A stretch of DNA of 64,000 nucleotides, from positions 1-64,000 of the forward strand of contig JAILCI010000044.1 of the NCBI GenBank assembly GCA_024686335.1. The letters run 5' to 3'. Source of the stretch: Bacteroidales bacterium. Lineage in GTDB: Bacteria > Bacteroidota > Bacteroidia > Bacteroidales > WCHB1-69. The notes below the pieces were generated by a model. It was not told the DNA's origin. It saw only the letters and a list, made by a program, of their open reading frames with translations, and ran no database searches. Each line of letters opens with the position of its first letter. Positions within the stretch are counted from its first letter, which is position 1. A program made the translations under genes and the position numbers. Below, one piece after another: positions 57,898 to 64,000 of the stretch.

Positions 57898-59286
57898 CTA
57901 AAAGAGCATTGCTGTCTGTGTGGCAGAAATACCCATCAGAATATAGAGCTTATCCATCAAGATGTATGCACCAATACCAGCCACATAGCCAAGCAATGCA
58001 TACGGAGTGATGTGCTTCAGATACCAAATAAAGTCGATCTTCTCCATACCCATAACGGCCACGCCAGCGGCGGAACCGATGATGAGGAGGCTTCCGCCAG
58101 TACCAGCACAGTAAGCCAGGAATACCCAGAAGAGGTGATCCATCGGGAAGCTGTACATACCCATAGCGCCAGCCACCAACGGCACATTGTCAATGATGGA
58201 TGAAAGAACACCAATCACAGAGTCGATGAGGTAGTAGTTGCCGTGGAAGATGTTGTCGAGGCTGCCAGCGAGCAGGGAGAGATGTCCTGCGCTCTGCAAA
58301 CCAGCCACTGCCAACAAGATACCGAGGAAGAAGAGGATACTAGGCAAGTCGATGCGGGAAAGAACGCCCGTGATGGTAAACCTGCGATTTGCATCCTGAT
58401 TGGCTTTGTGCAGAATCTCCGTAACAATCCAAAGGATAGAGAGACCGAACATAATGCCCATATAGGGTTTCAAGTGGGTTATAATCTTGAATACCGGAAC
58501 GAAAACCAGGGAGGCAATACCCAAGAAAAAGATAAGGTTACGTTGCCATGTCGGAACGCCATTATCCTTGTCTGCCTTCGGGCGCTTAGAAGCATCAATC
58601 TCGCCGCGCTCCACAAAGGAGACGATGATAAGCGGGATGATCATGGAAATGAGGCTCGGGATGAGGCAATGCAGCATCACAGCACCTGTGGAGACTCTTC
58701 CGGCAATCCAGAGCATAATAGTGGTCACGTCGCCAATAGGACTCCATGCGCCACCGGCATTAGCGGCCAGGATGACCATACCGCCGAAGAACCAGCGGTC
58801 ATGTTTGTCAGGGAGCAACTTCCGTAAGAGAGCAACCATAACAATAGCAGTGGTCAAGTTATCGAGGATAGCAGAGAAGAAGAAGGTGATAAAGCTCAAG
58901 ATCCAGAGCAGTTTCACCTTATTGGTAGTCTTGATGTTATCCGTAATGATGTTGAAACCACCGTAAGTGTCAATAAGTTCCACCACTGTCATGGCGCCCA
59001 TCAGGTAGAACAGAATCTCGGCAATGTCGCCAAGATGCTCAATGAGCTCATGTGTGGTAAGAAAGTCGATAAAAGGATGCGCGGAGTCGGGGTGCGCCTC
59101 TTTGAAGGCATCATAGCCAGCACTAAAGCCTGCCGGTTCGTATATGCTCGGACCAGTAAGGATGTAGAGCGTCCAGATCAAAACACCGGTCAATAATGCA
59201 AAGGCTGTCTTGTTGATCTTCAAAGGATGTTCAAGGGCTATACAGAGATAACCGATGACAAAAACGACAATCATTACATAAAACAT
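57898..59286 (-). CDS. nhaD: Na+/H+ antiporter NhaD family
   Basis: SAILDNLTTAIVMVALLRKL, GGMVILAANAGGAWSPIGDVTTIMLWIAG and YCAGTGGSLLIIGSAAGVAVMG motifs. Confidence 0.92.
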   Translation of the reverse strand: MFYVMIVVFVIGYLCIALEHPLKINKTAFALLTGVLIWTLYILTGPSIYEPAGFSAGYDAFKEAHPDSAHPFIDFLTTHELIEHLGDIAEILFYLMGAMTVVELIDTYGGFNIITDNIKTTNKVKLLWILSFITFFFSAILDNLTTAIVMVALLRKLLPDKHDRWFFGGMVILAANAGGAWSPIGDVTTIMLWIAGRVSTGAVMLHCLIPSLISMIIPLIIVSFVERGEIDASKRPKADKDNGVPTWQRNLIFFLGIASLVFVPVFKIITHLKPYMGIMFGLSILWIVTEILHKANQDANRRFTITGVLSRIDLPSILFFLGILLAVAGLQSAGHLSLLAGSLDNIFHGNYYLIDSVIGVLSSIIDNVPLVAGAMGMYSFPMDHLFWVFLAYCAGTGGSLLIIGSAAGVAVMGMEKIDFIWYLKHITPYALLGYVAGIGAYILMDKLYILMGISATQTAMLF

Positions 59287-59310
59287 ATCTCAGAATTTTT
59301 TAGTTATTCA

Positions 59311-60018
59311 TTAGAAGATGCTCAGAGAGATACCTACAGACATAGGATGGATTTTAGGACCTTTGCCAGCCTCGAAAAGCGGGGTCACCTGGAAGCTATA
59401 ATACAGATCCACAAACTTCCAACCAATACGGGTGTAGACATCTACATTATATTTAAGCTTGTTTTCCATACGTAGGTTCTTGATCATCAGAGTGTCAGTA
59501 CCTGTTGTATAGTCTTGACCCTTGTATTTCTGGGAAACCTCGGCGACGAGACCGATACGAGCGCCCAGGCTGAACTTGAAACCACTTTTGTGACGATAGC
59601 GGAACTCAACGGGAATATTAGCACTCAAATAGTTCATCTTCAGAAGATTATACTCTACCGATGTAGGCAAAACATTATACTTCATCAGACCATTCTCCTT
59701 GTCATACAACAACAAAGCATTGCTATATTGAGTATGATAGGTAACACCCACACCCAGACCAAAAGAAAGAGGTTTATTCTTGATTTGAAAATCCCACATT
59801 GCAGAGAAGTTGAAACCAGGGTCAAACTTTTTATGATTGACCTCTGTCGGCATGCCCATCCAAAAAGAATGGAATACATCCATAATCAGACGATCTCTGA
59901 ATACGATAGGTTTTTCCTCCACATCTTTAGAGGCAGTATAAGGGGTTGCAGCATTTTGCGCATTCAAACTCTGGAAACCGAGAAGCGCAATTATACCCAG
60001 TAAAAAGATCTTTTTATA
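59311..60018 (-). CDS. Outer-membrane beta-barrel (porin-like) protein
   Basis: Signal peptide; alternating amphipathic strands (FSFGLGVGVTYHTQYSN...EFRYRHKSGFKFSLGARIGLVAEVSQKYKG) ending in an aromatic residue. Start taken at MYKKIFLLGI. Confidence 0.72.
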   Translation of the reverse strand, partial: YKKIFLLGIIALLGFQSLNAQNAATPYTASKDVEEKPIVFRDRLIMDVFHSFWMGMPTEVNHKKFDPGFNFSAMWDFQIKNKPLSFGLGVGVTYHTQYSNALLLYDKENGLMKYNVLPTSVEYNLLKMNYLSANIPVEFRYRHKSGFKFSLGARIGLVAEVSQKYKGQDYTTGTDTLMIKNLRMENKLKYNVDVYTRIGWKFVDLYYSFQVTPLFEAGKGPKIHPMSVGISLSIF

Positions 60019-60062
60019 CATCGTTATTCGTTTCTTCAATGAAGTGGCAAAAATACAAAAAA

Positions 60063-62621
60063 TTACATATCACCCTCGCCACCTGTATAATCATCTTCAG
60101 TTATGCGCTGAGGACGACTGCGGTAGTTATTAAGTTTATATGTCAAGTTCAGGGAGATGTTGAAACCGGAGTTCTCACGGACGCTATATGATTCATATCC
60201 AATAGGTTCATTGAGACCTGACCAAGAGGAGACCTCCATCATACGCACTTTCGGGATGAAATAGAGCAGGTTTCGGATATTCAGACTGACAACCAAAGAG
60301 TTGTTGAGGAAACCTTTCTTCAAGCCGAAATTAAGACGATAGGACGCAGAACGACGACCTTGTCCAATGCCATGAGTACCCCACCCCATACTACCGGAGG
60401 TCAAGGTAGAGGAACGATAACGGAAGTCGAGCTGAAGGTCAAAATCCTTGCCGACGGTGAAAGTCTGGCTAAGACCAGCATTCCAAGCCCAGTCGCGGGA
60501 GAGGTTCTCATCGAGCAGGTTGTCACTGTCGATTATGTTACGATAAAAACTGCCGGTGAGATTTAGACGATAGACCTTCTTCACACGATAGCTAAAGAAG
60601 AGCTCGACACCGAAGTTCTGGCTTTTGTTGAGATTCTGATAGGATGTCATCGTATAGGGCATATCCGTTATCGGATCGCGAAGAATCTCAGTATAACGGG
60701 TTATAAGGTTGGTACGACGTCTGTAGAAGGTTGTAAATGTGAAGGTTGCCTTCTGTTCGCTGAACATATAGCCTAACTCAAATGAGTTGGCAAACTCGGG
60801 TTCCAGAGCAGGATTACCTGTAATGCGGTTCTCGCGGTCAAAGTCATCCACAAACGGATTCAGCTGATGGATACGCGGGCGCTGCACACGACGGGAGAAG
60901 CTGAACTGCAGCGAGTGATGATCCACGATGTCGTACTTGATGTGTACCGTCGGAAAGAAGAAGTTACGGGCGAAATGGCCGTAGTTGAAATAACTGTATA
61001 CGACACCTTGAGATTCAAGATCGGAGATGGTATAGGACATCTCGCCACGAAGACCCAACTGTACTTTCAACTTATTCCAAAATGTATTTGAATAGATAAA
61101 ATAGAGAGCGTTGAGATATTCGTGATACATGAAGTCGTTGCTGCGAAGGGAGTCCTCTACACAGTCCTCTTCTGAAGTTCCCTCAAAACGGGCATAGTCC
61201 TGCCCCACTCCTCTGTATGAAAACTTGTAACCAGTCTCGATACGACCACCATTGCCCACGGGCGTCACAAAGTCCACTTGAGCAGTGGCATCGCGGTGCA
61301 GGTCCGTAGTCTCGGTGCGCTGATAGAAATCGGGAATCTCGAGATAGCTATCCTGCAAGATTTGACTATAACCGCCACCGGCGTGCTGGTTATAGAAAAT
61401 CTCAGAGGTCAACTCCATACCTTGCGTTTTGAATGTCTTCTTGTAAAAAACAGAAGCATCCACGCCGTTGAAATAGCGCGGGCTGAGACCAGTCTGATCA
61501 TAGTAGTAGAAGGTGTCGAGCGGAGAATAGGTGATGGAGTTGAGTTTACTCTCACGACTCATCTTGCCAAAGTGACCGGAGACATTGAAGGTGAGGGTGT
61601 TATACTTGTTGATATAATAATCTAAAGAGAGACTGGCGTTATGAAAACGGTTGTTGTTCTGTCCATAGTTGTCCTGCTCCATACGGGTGGTATCCTCGTT
61701 AAACCATGAGTTACGCCACATCGTACCGGCATTTCGGTATCTGAAATTACGGATGCCGTAGCTGGCGAAGAGGTTGATCTTATTGTAACGATAGTTGAAA
61801 CTGACACTACCATTATAGCCATTGAAATAGAAATTGTGCTTGTTGTTATGGTGTAGCATAGCAGTGGAAGCGCCGACAGTAACCATGCCGTTGAAACCTG
61901 ACTCCTTTTTCTTTTTGAGAACCACGTTGAGGATACCGGCCATGCCATCGGGTTCGAGACGTGCGGAGGGGTTCGTGATGACCTCTATGCTCTCGATGAT
62001 GTCGGCAGGGATTTGGTCGAGAGTCAGGTTGGTGGGACGGCCATCGACGAGGATGGTGACGTTCTCACTACCACGGAGATTGACGTTGCCCTCGATATCG
62101 ACAGAGACAGAGGGAATCTCCTCCAGGACTTCCACAGCCGTCTGGCCTGCAGAGGAGACACTCGACTCCACATTGTAGACCGTCTTGTCGAGGTTACTCT
62201 GGATCATATCGCGTTGCGCCTTGATGACGACCGTCTCCAATTCGGTTGAGGAGCTGGACATCTTGAATTTCTCCATTTTGAATACGGCATTGTTCTTGGA
62301 GATGGTAAAGGCACCCGAGTTTGTAGAGCTGTAGCCCATGCTCTGAATCTCGAGGAAGTAGGTGCCGAAGGGAATATCATTGATGACGAACTTGCCCTCG
62401 GTATCGGTGAGGCCATACTGGGCCACGAGGGAGTCGGAGGTTTTGCGGACATATATGGTAGCGTACTCTATGGGCACGCCGTTAGGGTCAAGGATAGTGC
62501 CGGTAACAGTGCCGTGGGTGCGGTTGACGTTGGTTTGCTGTTGCATTTCGGGTTGCGCCCAAGAGGTGACAGCGCAACATGAAAGAAGGAGTATAAACAG
62601 GGTTAACGTACGGATTATCAT
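60063..62621 (-). CDS. TonB-dependent receptor / outer membrane beta-barrel family protein
   Basis: IEYATIYVRKTSDSLVAQYGLTDTEGKFVINDIPFGTYFLEIQSMGY; plug ILVDGRPTNLTLDQIPADIIESIEVITNPSARLEPDGMAGILNVVLKKK. Start taken at the MIIRTLTLF signal peptide. Confidence 0.9.
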   Translation of the reverse strand: MIIRTLTLFILLLSCCAVTSWAQPEMQQQTNVNRTHGTVTGTILDPNGVPIEYATIYVRKTSDSLVAQYGLTDTEGKFVINDIPFGTYFLEIQSMGYSSTNSGAFTISKNNAVFKMEKFKMSSSSTELETVVIKAQRDMIQSNLDKTVYNVESSVSSAGQTAVEVLEEIPSVSVDIEGNVNLRGSENVTILVDGRPTNLTLDQIPADIIESIEVITNPSARLEPDGMAGILNVVLKKKKESGFNGMVTVGASTAMLHHNNKHNFYFNGYNGSVSFNYRYNKINLFASYGIRNFRYRNAGTMWRNSWFNEDTTRMEQDNYGQNNNRFHNASLSLDYYINKYNTLTFNVSGHFGKMSRESKLNSITYSPLDTFYYYDQTGLSPRYFNGVDASVFYKKTFKTQGMELTSEIFYNQHAGGGYSQILQDSYLEIPDFYQRTETTDLHRDATAQVDFVTPVGNGGRIETGYKFSYRGVGQDYARFEGTSEEDCVEDSLRSNDFMYHEYLNALYFIYSNTFWNKLKVQLGLRGEMSYTISDLESQGVVYSYFNYGHFARNFFFPTVHIKYDIVDHHSLQFSFSRRVQRPRIHQLNPFVDDFDRENRITGNPALEPEFANSFELGYMFSEQKATFTFTTFYRRRTNLITRYTEILRDPITDMPYTMTSYQNLNKSQNFGVELFFSYRVKKVYRLNLTGSFYRNIIDSDNLLDENLSRDWAWNAGLSQTFTVGKDFDLQLDFRYRSSTLTSGSMGWGTHGIGQGRRSASYRLNFGLKKGFLNNSLVVSLNIRNLLYFIPKVRMMEVSSWSGLNEPIGYESYSVRENSGFNISLNLTYKLNNYRSRPQRITEDDYTGGEGDM

Positions 62622-62793
62622 ATAATTACGTTTTTCAAGATGAAAACCGCAAAGATAGTTTTTTTTGGTAAATATGTCAAAAAATTTGGAGAAGAGGTGG
62701 GAGGGGGAAATGAAAGAATTAAAGATAGAAAAATAGTTCAATAGGTTAGACAAACCTTTTCGAAATAAAAACATTATCATATTAACTAATGAG

Positions 62794-63460
62794 CTAATAC
62801 TTTTCATTTTGAGACTTTCTTTTAAGAATTGGTGGGGTAACACTTTTCATTCCATCAACATGTTCAAATAATTGAGGGTCTACATTCGCATTCATAGGAT
62901 CCAAGATAAAATCCACCCCTTCTCTTCTAGCCAGTTTTGCTGCTGGAACAAAATCCGCATCACCTGAAAAAAGGACTATGGTATCGACAAATCTTTTTAA
63001 GGACAAAGAAGCTATATCTACACCTATCTTCATATCAATACCTTTCTGACGAATATTTAAGTACACATCATTTTCCGTCAATGAACTAATATCAGTAATA
63101 CCTTTTAACAGTTCTTTCACTTTAGAAGAATAAATTTGCCACTGTCCATTATCCTTAAGATTTCCAAGACGTAGAGCAACTTTTCTTTTTTTCTTTAAAG
63201 CCTCAAAAAGATCATTTCTAAATTTATATTCATAAGTCTTACTAAAATCCACAACCTTATTAGAAATTGGATTATGAAACTTTTTTCCTAATGGTTTACA
63301 ATCATAATAAAAAATACGATAAAGAATATTATTACCACCCACATGAGAATGAGCCATAGTATACATAATATCAGCGACCGCTTCTGCAGACAATATTTTA
63401 TCTTTATTATATAAAGAGTTAAAACGCTTGAGGAAAAAGCCACCATCGATTAGGACAGCA
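62794..63460 (-). CDS. NYN domain (PIN-like, LabA/DUF88-type) protein; 5' end unresolved
   Basis: Upstream of the tool-predicted TTG start (63393) the frame continues with KIAVLIDGGFFLKRFNSLYNKDKI, then the downstream FSGDADFVPAAKLARREGVDFIL motif. Confidence 0.8.
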
Positions 63461-63522
63461 ATCTTTTGTGGAGGTAGATTTGTTTTGTTTTTTTTTATGG
63501 TTATAAAAAAACTCGTGGGTCG

Positions 63523-63570
63523 GCGTGCCCATTATCGAGATTAGCGCAAATGATACGCTATCGGGCACGC
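63523..63570. repeat. Inverted repeat GCGTGCCC ... GGGCACGC with inner TAGCG/CGCTA, in the presumed leader of the NYN gene
   Basis: Arms at 63523-63530 and 63563-63570, read directly. Confidence 0.75.
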
Positions 63571-63640
63571 GTAGCCAAGAGCATAATGTTGCGGCAAAAA
63601 TACAAATAATATTTAAGACATGCAATTAAAATATAAAAAA

Positions 63641-64000
63641 TTACTCCACCTCAAACCTCACTCCCGGAAAAGCCTTCTTGTTGGCAGACTGATAACCCAC
63701 GGCATAGTTGATCTCTGAGGCGGGGACCCTCACCACTACGGGTGTCTCATCTGCTGCAGCGACAATCTCCGCCAACCTGTCGCGCCACAAGGCGGTGAGA
63801 ACCAACTCTTTGAAGGAGACATGGAACGGTCCCGCCAGATAGTCGGTGCCGCTGAGCAATCCCTCCGAAGGATGCAAGCCCATACGCAGAATCGTGACAC
63901 CATGCTCCGTGAAATATTGGTAGAGATCTTTGCACCACTCCACCGCCGTCTCAAGACTCAACGGCTGGTAGAGTCCCTGGCGGTACTGCGCGGCCAACAG
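63641..64000 (-). CDS. C-terminal part of a radical SAM protein (Elp3/HemZ-like C-terminal region), truncated by window edge
   Basis: GLYQPLSLETAVEWCKDLYQYFTEHGVTILRMGLHPSEGLLSGTDYLAGPFHVSFKELVLTALWRD. Confidence 0.7.
   Translation of the reverse strand: MLAAQYRQGLYQPLSLETAVEWCKDLYQYFTEHGVTILRMGLHPSEGLLSGTDYLAGPFHVSFKELVLTALWRDRLAEIVAAADETPVVVRVPASEINYAVGYQSANKKAFPGVRFEVE

Overview
This 64 kb window is chromosomal DNA from a Bacteroidales-type bacterium. The assignment rests on TAnnTTTG promoter boxes, T9SS type-B/CHU_C C-terminal domains, TonB-linked outer-membrane proteins, and DUF4301, DUF4296 and DUF5686 genes. It carries about 45 supportable CDSs, mostly housekeeping and cell-envelope functions. 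Examples are a Zn/Cd P-type ATPase with a Fur-family regulator, an OhrR/MarR-ferritin-like-GPx cluster, SurA-like PPIases, CCA transferase, an ECF sigma factor coupled to a CHU_C membrane protein, GH2 beta-mannosidase, LigA, an M3 peptidase, MsrA, EttA, RfbA, RadC, MurA, PFK, a kal-kce pair, NhaD and TonB-dependent receptors. I saw no rRNA, tRNA, CRISPR array, prophage or transposase gene. The most interesting content is non-coding. (1) A three-copy element of about 270-425 bp has degenerate terminal inverted repeats. It contains an invariant 10-bp hairpin whose 6-nt loop (CTTGAT) is complementary to ATCAAG just downstream, so a pseudoknot is possible. All three copies fill gaps between convergent genes in the same orientation. 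(2) Seven related hairpins lie between the divergent DUF4301 and kal promoters, with compensatory stem differences and head-to-head symmetry, so each promoter sees the unit in the same orientation. (3) A convergent gap of about 1.1 kb is a duplicated mosaic of short hairpins. (4) Protein-level points include an Asp-type MurA, PPi-type PFK motifs, a PNGase-F-like protein with a GLPGLI-like N-terminus, an M16 protein lacking HxxEH, a double-HAD fusion, a Maa-GNAT fusion, and an NYN-domain gene with no in-frame ATG behind an A9 tract. All calls are from reading the sequence; no database search was run.
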